Of a DNA stretch of 64,000 nucleotides, positions 9,380 through 20,140 are shown one piece after another. The position numbers and the translations under genes were made by a program. Under the pieces are notes generated by a model. It saw nothing but the letters and a program-made list of their open reading frames with translations, was not told the DNA's origin and searched no databases. Position 1 is the first letter of the stretch; each line of letters starts with the position of its first letter. This stretch comes from Actinomortierella ambigua (Eukaryota > Mortierellomycota > Mortierellomycetes > Mortierellales > Mortierellaceae). The stretch covers positions 1 to 64,000 of the forward strand of contig JAAAJB010000060.1 of NCBI GenBank assembly GCA_016098155.1, written 5' to 3'.

Positions 9380-12300
9380 ATGCCCACGGAAGTGCAGATT
9401 GACGGCCGCCTGTTCCATCGCAGGGCGACTGGACTCGTGAACTACTGGAAGGTAACGTCTTGGAATGCAATACACCCAGCCGACATTCTTTTGCCACTTG
9501 AGCCAACACCAGCCATAGCAAACACGCGTTAAATAATAAGAAGACAATTCAAGCTAACGAAGCATGTCATCTCCATCATGTCTTTTGTAGAAGGCAAACA
9601 CCCTAGATGACACCTTCCAGAATGTCAACAGTCTGTTCGTCCTCGTCGGACAAGCCGATGAAGACATAAACTATTCAAAGTCGACAGCCTTGCAGGTAAA
9701 CCGACGGGACGGAGAGACTAGCCCCTGGCTGGAGCCCGATGAGTGCTCAATGGGTCTCTCGTTATCACCCGCGCTTGCGTTTCACCCTATCCGCTTGCGC
9801 GATATGCAACTGACTTGCTTTTCTGCTGCGTAAACGTGAATAGATCTGGCTGTTTGGATATGAGTTGGACCAGACCCTTCTCGTGTTTACGCACGATGTA
9901 CTTCACATTGTTACAGGAGCCAAAAAGGCAAAGATCCTGGAAACCCTTCGTCAGTCCGAGGGTCCTCAGTTCCCCATCGAGATCCATACGCGCACCAAGG
10001 ATGAGGCTCAGAATGCCGAGATTTTCAAGAACATCATCAATATCATGCACCAGCAAGGAGTACGTTGGACATTATTTGATCGCGATGTTTACATTGTGTA
10101 CTCGGCGCACGTGACATATCAAAGGACATCATATTTACGATCTCGCCTATTCTTTTTACGTCTATAGCCCCGTGTGGGATTTTTTGTCAAGGACAAGCCT
10201 AAAGGCCCGATTGTCACCACTTGGAACTCGACTCTTGAAGAATCTGGAAAGAAGTTTGAGATGGTAGACATCTCGTCTGGCATGGCTGATGTGTTTGCCA
10301 TCAAAGACGACGAAGAGCTCGTAAGTAGATGGCTATATTTTGGCTGGTCTATAGGGAAGTTGATATGATTCTGTTGGCCTTACATCCTTCTGACACGACA
10401 CTTTCGCCATTGTTCTCCCTGTCCTCGCCGCTCCTTCGCCAGCGAAACTCCCGTATGGCAGCCAAGCTCAGCTCGCTTCTGATGAAAAACTACTTCATCG
10501 AGGAGATGTCCAGCATTATTGATGAGGAGCGCACTATCACGCATGAAAAGTTGACCGAACAGTTGGAGGATGTTCTTCTTAACGAAAGGATGTACAAGAA
10601 GCTCAAGTTCCCGGTGGACGTAAGTCGAGCGATGCTTTCTGTTGCATATCAGCGAGGTTGCTAGATACTGGCAATGAAGAAGGCATGTGTAGCTAACGCA
10701 TACTTTCAAAACACACTCCTTTTCCCTACCCCTCCCTCATCACCTAGGCTGCCGCTGGTAATCCAGAATGGTGCTATACGCCCATCATCCAGTCTGGTGG
10801 CGAGTACGACCTCAAGACATCTGCCTTTTCGAATGATAAGAAGCTTCACGACGGAACGATCATCTGCTCGCTTGGCGCGCGCTACAAGTCGTACTGTTCC
10901 AACATTGGACGCACATTCCTTATCGATCCTAACAAGACGCAGGAGAAGAACTACAACTTCCTTTTGGATGTGCAGCGCAAGGTTTTCGATGCTATGAAGG
11001 AGGGAGTCTTGATCAAGGACGTGTATAACCGTGCCCTGGATTTCATCCGCAACCGACGCCCGGAGCTGGAGAAGAAGTTTGTCAAGAACCTTGGTTTTGG
11101 CACTGGCATCGAGTTTCGCGAGTCGAGCTATGCGCTAAACAGCAAGAACAACAAGGAGTTGCTGAGGGACATGACTTTCAGCGTGTCGGTGGGATTCCAG
11201 GATCTCGACAACCCCAAGGCCGACGACAGCAAGTCAAAGACGTACGCGCTGTTGCTGGTCGACACCGTCAAGATTACAGAGAATGGTGCGCAAGTCCTGA
11301 CAGACTGTGACTCTCGTTGGTCGGAAGTGTCCTACTTCTTTAAGGACCCAGATGAGGAGGAGAAGGTGCCAGCCAAGTCGGAGCGGGCGGAGACAAGAGC
11401 AGCCAAGTCGGCCGTGCTCAACACAAAGTTTCGAAGCGAGCAGGACGAAGCCAGCAAGGACCAGGCGCGCAAGGAGCACCAAAAGACGCTTGCGGACAGA
11501 AAGCACGAGGAAGGTCTGAAGAGGTACGGCGAGGGCGGTGGGCTCAAGAAGGATGATCAGAAGACTGTCTGGCGCAAGTTTGAAAGCTACAAGAGAGAGT
11601 CTGGCATGCCCAAGGAAGTCGGCAATCTTCGCGTAAGTACCTTTTACTGTTAAAAAGTCGATTTGAAGTTACCAGATCGACCTTTTAAAAATACTGACGC
11701 AATATTTCAATTTCCTCTTTTTCTTGAATAGATTGTCGTGGATCACAAGAATGACACAATCATCCTTCCCATTTACGGCTTTGCCGTCCCCTTCCACATC
11801 TCGACGCTGCAAAAGGCCACCAAGTCGGACGAAGGCGAGTTTGTGTACCTGCGACTGAACTTTATGACACCAGGTCAGCCAGGTAGCAAGAAGGACGATA
11901 CGCCGTTTGACGACCCGAATGCCGAATTTGTGCGTGCGCTGTCCTTCCGGAGTGCGGATAGCGCGCGGATGACGCAGATCTACAATGAGATTCAGGAGCT
12001 GAAGAAGAATGCGGCCAAAAAGGAGTCTGAACGAAAGGAGATGGCGGACATTGTGGAGCAGGACAAGCTGATTGAGGTGAAGGGTCGTCGTCCACCACGC
12101 TTGCCGGATGTGTTTGCGCGACCTGGGTTGGACGGCAAGCGACCGGGTGAGCTCGAGATCCACCAGAACGGTCTCCGATATGTGTCGCCGTTACGGAACG
12201 AGAACCGGATCGATATTTTGTTCAACAATATCAAGCACTTGTTCTTTCAGCCGTGTGATGGAGAGCTGATTGTGTTGCTGCATTGTCATCTCAAGAACCC

Positions 12301-13417
12301 GATTTTGATCGGCAAGAAGAAGACAGAGCATGTTCAGTTCTATCGCGAGGCTTCGGATGCGCAGTTTGATGAGACGGGCAACCGACGACGGAAATATGTC
12401 TATGGTGACGAGGATGAGTTGGCGTCCGAGCAAGAGGAGCGTCGCCGCCGTGTTGCGTTGAACAAGGAGTTTAAGCTCTTCGGTGAGAAGATTTCGGAGC
12501 TGGTAAGTCTTATTTTGCGCATTGGACACTTTCATAGAATGGGGGGGGGGGGTTTTATGGCAAGGAACTAATATTGCGCGTCATCATTGTAGAGTGAACA
12601 CAAAGTCGAAATCGATATTCCGTACAATGGCTTGGCCTTCAATGGTGTGCCGTTTAGGACAAACGTTCTCCTCAAGCCCACACAAGACTGTCTGGTTCAC
12701 CTCAGCGAAGCGCCATTTTTGGTTGTCACTCTGGACGATGTCGAGATTGTCCATCTGGAACGTATTCAGGTAAGCCTTCCTCTCCTTCACTTTCTTTATG
12801 GGTTCTGTTTTCCGGCCTTGTGCAAATGGGTGCGATGTTTGGACAGGTGTAATTTCTTGAATGCAAATATTCATTCCACCGTTTGTGCATTTATTTTGGC
12901 TATTCTCAATCTATAGTTTGGTTTGAAGAACTTTGATATGGTATTCGTGTTCAAAGACTACTTCCAAGCGCCGATCCACGTAAACACGATCCCGATGGCA
13001 CAACTGGACAACGTTAAGGACTGGCTCGACTCGATGGATATTGTGTTTTATGAGGGACCCGTGAACCTGAACTGGGGACCGATTATGAAGACGATCCAGG
13101 AAGATCCGGCCGAGTTTTACCGCGAAGGAGGATGGTCGTTCCTGGCAGCCGAGTCGGATGCCGAGTCTGGGTCGGATGAGTCTGGGTCAGAGTTTGAGGC
13201 CGGCGAGAGCGACTATGGATCATCGTCGGAGAGCTCGTACTATTCGGATGCTTCGATGACAGGCTCAGATGAGGAGGAGGACGAAGACGAGGAATCGGGC
13301 GAGGACTGGGATGTGCTGGAGGCCAAGGCTAAGCGTGCTGATGACAAGAAGTTTGGCTCGAAGCGCGAAGCGGACTCAGACTCGGATAATGACCGCAAGA
13401 AGAAGCGAAAGCGATAA
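9380..13417 (+). CDS. SPT16: FACT complex subunit Spt16
   Basis: Spt16 with Pob3 forms FACT, the histone chaperone that lets polymerases pass nucleosomes. Nine exons: 9380-9451, 9591-9695, 9844-10059, 10168-10320, 10443-10619, 10748-11632, 11732-12502, 12593-12769 and 12917-13417. They total 1,018 aa, close to yeast (1,035) and human (1,047). The N-terminal aminopeptidase-like lobe contains [20 protein letters not shown] and [12 protein letters not shown]. The dimerisation and middle (Rtt106-like PH) region includes [20 protein letters not shown] and [20 protein letters not shown]. The last about 75 residues are acidic and Ser-rich and end in a basic KKKRKR cluster, as in other Spt16 proteins. 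Every intron is short (about 90-150 bp) and all junctions keep frame. Confidence 0.96.
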
Positions 13418-13602
13418 AAGATAGATCGACACTAGCTCTCCCTCTTTTTTTTTCTTTTTTTTTAAAGTAGTATATTAGTATTACAGCAGTTGTCCTGCCA
13501 TTATCTGGTAGTGGTTTCTCCTCTTCTCGGAAAGCACATCATCCCGGGTTATGCAGGGTAGTTTTACACAGGCAGGGTAGTGTGTCGGCAAAACGTCTTG
13601 CA

Positions 13603-13914
13603 CTAGCCAGCTTGACGATCAAGAAGGGGTACCCCAACGACGGCCAATGGTATCTTGAGGAACACATGGCTCTCTTCAAGCTTACACCGGCTACGGACTA
13701 GATCGACCTCCTGTGCTCTTCTCAGGTGGTGGAGCTCAATGGATTCTTTGTAGTGCGTAGCAAAGTCTACGCTCTTGCTACTTCGTCCAGGAGGCCTGTT
13801 GGTTTCAGCGTTGATTTTTGGGGGGCTAGTAAAGAAATGAGCAAGGTTGTTTATAGAGATCTTTGCTGACTGGAATAAAAGTCGATTACGCTCACTCATG
13901 TTCTCCTTAATCAT
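13603..13914 (-). CDS. Small hypothetical protein
   Basis: An intronless frame of up to 103 aa from the ATG at 13914; a second ATG at 13899 opens MSERNRLLFQSAKISINNLA. The composition looks like real protein: amphipathic and helical in the first 30 residues, then a basic linker, then a charged helix with ESIELHHLRRAQEVDLVRSR. It ends in LKIPLAVVGVPLL. I do not recognise the family. It is convergent with SPT16, with 185 bp between stops. It could instead be the last exon of a longer gene. Confidence 0.45.
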   Translation of the reverse strand: MIKENMSERNRLLFQSAKISINNLAHFFTSPPKINAETNRPPGRSSKSVDFATHYKESIELHHLRRAQEVDLVRSRCKLEESHVFLKIPLAVVGVPLLDRQAG

Positions 13915-14189
13915 CGTCAATCGCAAGATAAAAAAAACGTAATATCAATCGCGAGTAACACCTTGGTGCCACGCCAATTGGCATGTAAGCAACATATACA
14001 CACGAACACTCTCTGCAATTAAGGATGTTATATTTCTCACTCGAAGGGCGCAAGAGCTACTATTCGCATTCTACGAAACTACTGAATGTGTGTATGTGGT
14101 AAGATATATATGTGAAAATCTTGAGTGTCATTCATTACATGACATCTACAAAGAGAGCGGATGACAGCGGTATCGGCTCGGTGTCTCCT

Positions 14190-14867
14190 TTAATGCTTGT
14201 ACACCAGACGGCCGTTCTTGTTGAAGATCCGTTGGTCTGCAGATGAGTAAGTAATGCACAGGGCACGGAGAAAAATAAAGCACAAAGAGTCAGAGAACAG
14301 GAGTCTTTTTAGGAGTCATGCAATCATTTTACATTATTGGCATTATTCTAAACAACTTACGAAGCTCGAGCGAAGAGTGGTGGTAGTGACCACGGTGGTC
14401 CTTCACCTCCGCGTGCAGAGTTGCTGAGCCACTGACTTTGATCCTCTTGGCGTGCCTGCTGAACTTGGTGTGACCCCACGCGAGCTCGGCTGCATTTGAT
14501 AAAATCATCGTCATTCCAGAGAATAAGAAAAAAGGTGTTAGTGCTCGAGGATGGAATAGAGTATGACAATTGTACCTCCATAAAAAAAATCATGACACAA
14601 ATGCCTATTACCGTCACGGTGTTCAACTCCAATGTGTCGGTTCAAGTCGATGGAGGTCCTCACCCAGCGGTGATCGTGCTTGCGGCAAGAAGCTGTCAAC
14701 GTGTGATGGTCGCTTCGCAGACGGAAGTGCTTGCAAGTCTCCCGGATGTCCTTCAAGTGATGATGGGAACCATGGTGGTCCGGATCGCACGATCCAACGC
14801 AAAGGAGAGGCGTGGAGAATGCCGCGGAGCTGAGGCACAGAGCAAGAACAATGCTGGACAGACGCAT
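14190..14867 (-). CDS. Secreted cyanovirin-N homology (CVNH) protein
   Basis: Three exons, 14867-14612, 14489-14361 and 14236-14190, give 143 aa. Residues 1-18 (MRLSSIVLALCLSSAAFS) are a clear signal peptide. A short His/Asp-rich spacer follows (CDPDHHGSHHHLKD). Two imperfect CVNH repeats come next. Repeat 1 has LTASCRKHDHRWVRTSIDLN followed by RHIG. Repeat 2 has ATLHAEVKDHRG, then SSLELHQRIFNKNGRLVY across the final junction. CVNH proteins are small carbohydrate-binding folds that are common and often secreted in filamentous fungi; sugar binding here is inferred. The protein is unusually rich in His. It is divergent from MRE11 across 991 bp. Confidence 0.82.
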
Positions 14868-15858
14868 AGTGGATCTGGTTGCTGGTAAAGGGTTGATTGA
14901 AAAAGGAAGGACGGGTAGGTCTTGTAAGATTGCAAGGGAATTGTTGTTGAGATGAGAGGTGAAGAAAAGGAATGTGGATGCTTTTATACTCACCACGAGT
15001 TAGACACGAAGCGTGAAGTATAATGCATAACGAAAGTTATGTGTAGGCCTGCATGTGAAGTCGGGAAAATCCAGGGGCATGGTGTAATTCTCCTTATTAT
15101 ACTCTAAAGGGTTCACGCACGATTGGTATCTTACAGAACTCTTACCTCCTTGAGCGGGGTACCAAGGATCAAGGCATCGAAGGGGAAGAGGAAAGGGAGG
15201 AAGAGGAAGAGAAGAAAGAGGAGGTAGAGGAGGAGGAGCAAAGAGGAGAGCTTCGGGAAACCGGGTGTGTGTGCCATGCCATGAAAGATCGCAGGAGTTG
15301 ATGGCCAATCACACACATTTTGGAGCAAGGTTGGCACTGGTGGTGCTAGAGAAGAGAGGGTGAAGATTAAAGGGGGCCAGGGACGGTGGTGTCCTGAAAT
15401 GTAGTCTACCTACAGTACGAACTGCTATACTGCATGCCATAGATAGCTCAAGTTCTCTCGGTGGCTCACATTCTTCTCATACATGTCGCACAACTGAGGG
15501 CACCCTTTCATCCAGGAGCCAGACGCTCTGCACACTATGCCGAAAATATAATTTGTCTCAAAGTGGGGAGACCACCAACAGGATACATCCGTAATGCGAG
15601 CGTGCCCCTCTCCATCTCTCTCTCTCTCTCTGCTTACCATTGGAGTATGGATTGGTGGGGCACCATCAGCTTCTTCGACTTGGGATTGGCTACTCTATGC
15701 CACACCCGGGCCATCCACCACGCATGGTGCGCCTAGAAACGCTAGACGCTCGCAGCGTGACTGGCGAGTGTATCACTTTCACTTTGAAAGTTTCACCGTA
15801 AATTTGGAGAGTGTTGCCACCACAGCGTCTCTTTGTCATTCATCTCAGATTTAATCCC
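14868..15858. other. Intergenic between CVNH gene and MRE11
   Basis: About 1 kb with a purine-rich run on the plus strand (15176-15245) and a (ct)n tract near 15612-15630. Frames here are low complexity. I see no gene. Confidence 0.5.
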
Positions 15859-18800
15859 ATGAGGTATGACAAGCAAGCGCGCATTTCATAGTGCTGTTTC
15901 CATGCTGAACATTTGCGACCGCATTAGCTAAATGGAAGCTCATGTGCCTTCCTGCGCACGCGTTTCTGTTTTGCTTTTCTTGACTCGCGTGGAAAATAGC
16001 GACGAACATGAACATCAAGGTGCCTTGAGCCAGGGGCAAGAGTTTGTTGACGAAGATACCTTCAAGATCTTGGTTGCTACCGATAACCATCTTGGCTACT
16101 TGGAGAAAGACCCTGTGCGAGGCAACGACTCCTTTGAGGCGTTTGAAGAGGTCCTCAAACTGGCAGCAGACTCAGAGGTGAGACAGGCGCGATCGGTCAG
16201 CTAGTTTGGTCACGATAGTGGCGACGCCTACTAAAGTTCTCCGTCTCTTTCTCGCTTCTCTATTGTTTGGCACGATAGGTTGACATGATCTTGCTGGGAG
16301 GTGACCTTTTTCACGATAATAAGCCCTCTCGTAAAACGATGCATACTACCTCCATGCTACTCCGCAAATATTGCTTTGGTGACAAGCCTGTATTCATGGA
16401 GTTCCTCAGCAATCCCACCGATAACTTCCCGGAAGGGTAGAGTACTTTGAAAGCATCAGAGTCGAACACCCCCCTACCAAGGTTCGAATGGTTTGTGGGA
16501 AAATCTTCTAATGGCTATACTCAACCTCGAACCCACGCTTCCGAAATAACAATAGGATCGATACAGTCAACTATCAAGATCCCAATCTGAATGTCGCCAT
16601 ACCCGTGTTCTCCATTCATGGAAATCACGATGACCCCTCGGGAGAAGGCAACCTTTGTGCACTCGACATTCTCGCCATGAACGGACTGGTCAATTATTTT
16701 GGCCGTTCACACCAAGTTGATAAAGTGGAGGTGTGGCCAATCCTTCTCCGAAAAGGTCTCACCAACCTGGCGCTCTACGGTATTGGCAACATTCGTGACG
16801 AGCGACTCCATCAGACATTCCTGCAACGGCGGGTTGAGATGGTCCGACCCGTTCAGGACAGTGATGAGGAGCCTTGGTTCAACTTGCTTGTTCTGCACCA
16901 AAATCGCGTCATGCATGGAGCCAAGAACTATATCCCAGAGGCTTTTCTCGACGATTTTATCAGTCTAGTGATCTGGGGCCATGAGCACGAATGCAAGATT
17001 GATCCCATGTACAACCCACAGCAAGGATTCCATGTCACCCAGCCGGGATCATCCGTGGCCACCTCCCTTTCAGACGGCGAGTCGCGACCAAAGCATGTGG
17101 CCATTCTTAAAATTTGGAAGGACAAGTTTGACCTGCAAAAAATTCGACTCAACTCGGTACGGCCCTTCGTCATGGACGACGTGATCCTGTCCGAGAACAA
17201 CCTACCCAAGAAGGACCAGAAGAAAATCAACCAGTTCATTGCAAACAAGATCAAGGAGATGATAGACAAGGCAGAGAAAGAATGGCGAGAGGCTCATGGA
17301 CACGTCACGGTCAAGCGTCGAGCTCCTCACGAGGATGCAGAGTCGATGGATGACGAGGAGCCAGCATCGCTGCCGGAATTCCCCAAGCCTCTCATCCGTC
17401 TGCGGGTATGCCTAAAAAAAATAGATTCTACGAGTCTGAGCATGAATGACCCAACTTGTGAAATTAATCATATCTCTACCCCCCGACTTTTCTCGCTCAC
17501 AGGTGGAATACAGCGGAGGATACGACATCTTCAACCCACAGCGATTTGGTCAAGAGTTTGCGGATAGGGTGGCAAATCCTAAAGACATTGTCCATTTCTT
17601 CCGCAAGAAGGCCGGTGGAGGCCCAAGGGGAGGCGATAAGCAGGACGCAGTTGAGTTTGATACTGTTCAACAACCCGAGGGATTTGACAATGCACGCGTT
17701 GAAGTGCTTGTACAACAATATCTGCAGACACACAATCTTAATATCTTGGCAGAGGCTGAGCTGGCGAACGCCGTGCGCATGTTTGTCGAGAAGGATGAGA
17801 GGGATGCCATCAAGGACTTTGTTTCGACCTCACTCAAGCGCATGCAGCAGGCGATGCGGTCCAAGGAGAATATTGAAGCCGAGACGGCATTTATGGAGGA
17901 GGTCAACAAGGAGAAGAGCGTTCGCGCTGCCGAATATGCAAGGGGTCACCCTACGCAAAACACCGCGGCCACCATGTCATCTTTGTTACCGTCAATGTCT
18001 ACCGGTGGCCTAACAGCCTTCGAGCCGGCTGCTCCCATTACTACGCCGAGTGCAGAGGAATCGGATGGCATGGACATCGACACACCAGCAAAGAAACCAA
18101 CGCGTGGCGGCAAGGGAGGACGGGCTACGACAAAAGCTCGGGGATCAGCAGCCTCGAAGCCGCGTGCGACACGACCTTCCCGTGGCAGTACACGGAAGGT
18201 CTATGCAGCAGACTCTCTGGATGAAAAAGAGGACGAGGACGAAGACGACCACAGCGACTGGCAACAAAACAGTGATCTCGAAGACGAAAATATAGAGGGA
18301 CTTGACGACGGCGACGATGGTGTGCTGCTTGCTGCGGACGAGTCAAGCCATGATGAAGGAAGAATCCGCGCCAAACCAGCGAAGGGCAAAGGCAAGAGTT
18401 CAAAGCCCAAGACTGCGGCCACAAAGCAGACACGATCTCGCCGAGCCCCGATTGTACTCGACTCGGAGGACGAGGGCGAGGTTGACAGTGTTGCTGAGAG
18501 CGCTGAAGCACACAATCAGGGTGGATCAACATCGCGATCAAAGTCAAGGGCACCTACGCAAAGGTAATTGTGGTGGCCAACCCTTTTTGCTCTTGGCTAA
18601 TAATTAGAACGACAAGGTATGAAAATATGAATTGACGCCCATTGAAAAACTACTTTCCTCATCCTCTACATCGTCCAGTACGACAAGTCGGCCAAAGACC
18701 ACCGAAGCTCCTGCTCGTGCAACGTCGACACTGCCCCAAAAGTCTGTGGGTAAAGGGGGAAGCAGCAATAGCAGCAGCAGCCAGAGCCAGCCAACTCGCC

Positions 18801-18883
18801 TGGTTGCATCCATTTCACGCCGCCGAACACTCGCGGCAGCGGCGGCAGAGCGTCAAAACCAGCAAACCTTTGGCAAATCATAG
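15859..18883 (+). CDS. MRE11: DNA double-strand break repair nuclease Mre11
   Basis: Mre11 is the Mn-dependent nuclease of the Mre11-Rad50-Nbs1 complex. Exons: 15859-15863 (ATGAG only), 16000-16177, 16279-16436, 16556-17405, 17503-18563 and 18679-18883, giving 818 aa. A possible extra 9-nt exon at 18608-18616 would add three residues without changing frame. The spliced start reads [17 protein letters not shown]. The phosphoesterase motifs are intact: [32 protein letters not shown] and VIWGHEHEC. The capping and DNA-binding region continues to [20 protein letters not shown]. The C-terminal third is disordered, with [18 protein letters not shown] basic DNA-binding patches and acidic clusters. 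It is somewhat longer than most fungal Mre11. Confidence 0.94.
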
Positions 18884-20140
18884 GAGAGGGGTCATGATAG
18901 ATCATTCCCTCCATCTTCATAATAGGAGCTGTGCTCTTTTAGCTTGTATTGTTCTTCATGGAGGGGTGTGGTAAAAAAAAAAAAAAAATGCATGCATGCA
19001 TACATACTGGTCGTATGTTGATCGAGCACGGTGTTGGGAAATTTGTTTACTGGTGCAGCGATGATCAGCAAATTTTTGTGCTGGTGCTGTCGCCAAGCAA
19101 TTTGCGCACACGCGTCCCCCCCCCCCTTTCTTGTCGTCATACCAAGAAAAACGAGCAACAGCAACAAAAAAAAGCTTGGTAGTTGGACGTGCAAGCCATG
19201 GTTTTCTGGGCACACAGCCCTCGTTGACTTTAAAAGATCCAACCACGCTCTATGGTACACTCTGTACATATTTGAGCAGAGATCTGCCGAGCTTGGCTGC
19301 AGGTACCACTTACCCTATCCAGCAGGATAAAACGGGGTAGTGGAATACCTGTTGTTTAGAATTTTGCTCAATTTTCTTGCCACGAACATGATTTGAGTGT
19401 AACCTTGTTCGTTGTGCAGGCTTGGCATTTGTTCTGATCGAAGCATGGATGCCCTGGAAGGGAAGATAAACTCGGAGGGATTCAGCGTTGACCTCTGCTC
19501 CTATAGCAAGCAGTCAACAATGAATGGTGGGACATGCGAGGGGGGGGGGCGGGCGCACATACAGCCCTCAATCGTCCTACACATTCACCCCACTATTGCA
19601 TTGATATGGATCCTTCCTTATTGCCTCCAACGGGATAGCATGGAGATGAGATCGAGGCTTTTTCTTTTTCCCGCTCCCCTTCCCTTCTCACTTTAAATCC
19701 TGCAGTGTTTCGCGGACTAAAAAGAGAGGGGGTTGTGCTTAAGCCTTCCGCTTGTCATGGACAACAGCGGCTTGCGTCTTGGCTTTGGGCTCCCTCTTCA
19801 GCATTTTGGCTGCTTGAGCTAATTTGCCAAAGATCCACTACAAACATTTTAAACTTTTATTTCATCCCCTACTGGCTGACAAAAGCTGTTTTGCTTCCCA
19901 GCACCCAAAAACATGGTTCGATGGGATGGCACTGTATAAATATTGGTGCCCTGAGTCGACGACTTTGAAATACTGTGAAAACAACCTCGCTCTTCCATCG
20001 GTGGACTTTTTCTCTGCGTTCTTCGATAGACATCCGACCCACTTCGCTTGGTCAGAAGCACCGTCCTTCGAACTTGCCTCGCAGCTCATACACATTTTCA
20101 CACACGCCTTCTCTCTCCCCCTCTCCCATACTTGCATACC
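18884..20140. other. Intergenic after MRE11
   Basis: About 1.25 kb without a recognisable gene. Visible features are a poly-A run followed by a tgca repeat (about 18972-19001), a C run near 19120-19127 and pyrimidine-rich sequence at 19660-19695 and 20100-20125. Short open frames lack family features. Confidence 0.5.

Noticed and set aside
16437..16555. tRNA-like ggttcgaa and tcgaaccc elements
   Set aside because: They lie in an MRE11 intron of 119 bp. I could not draw a cloverleaf with an acceptor stem and anticodon arm, so the B-box-like words look accidental.
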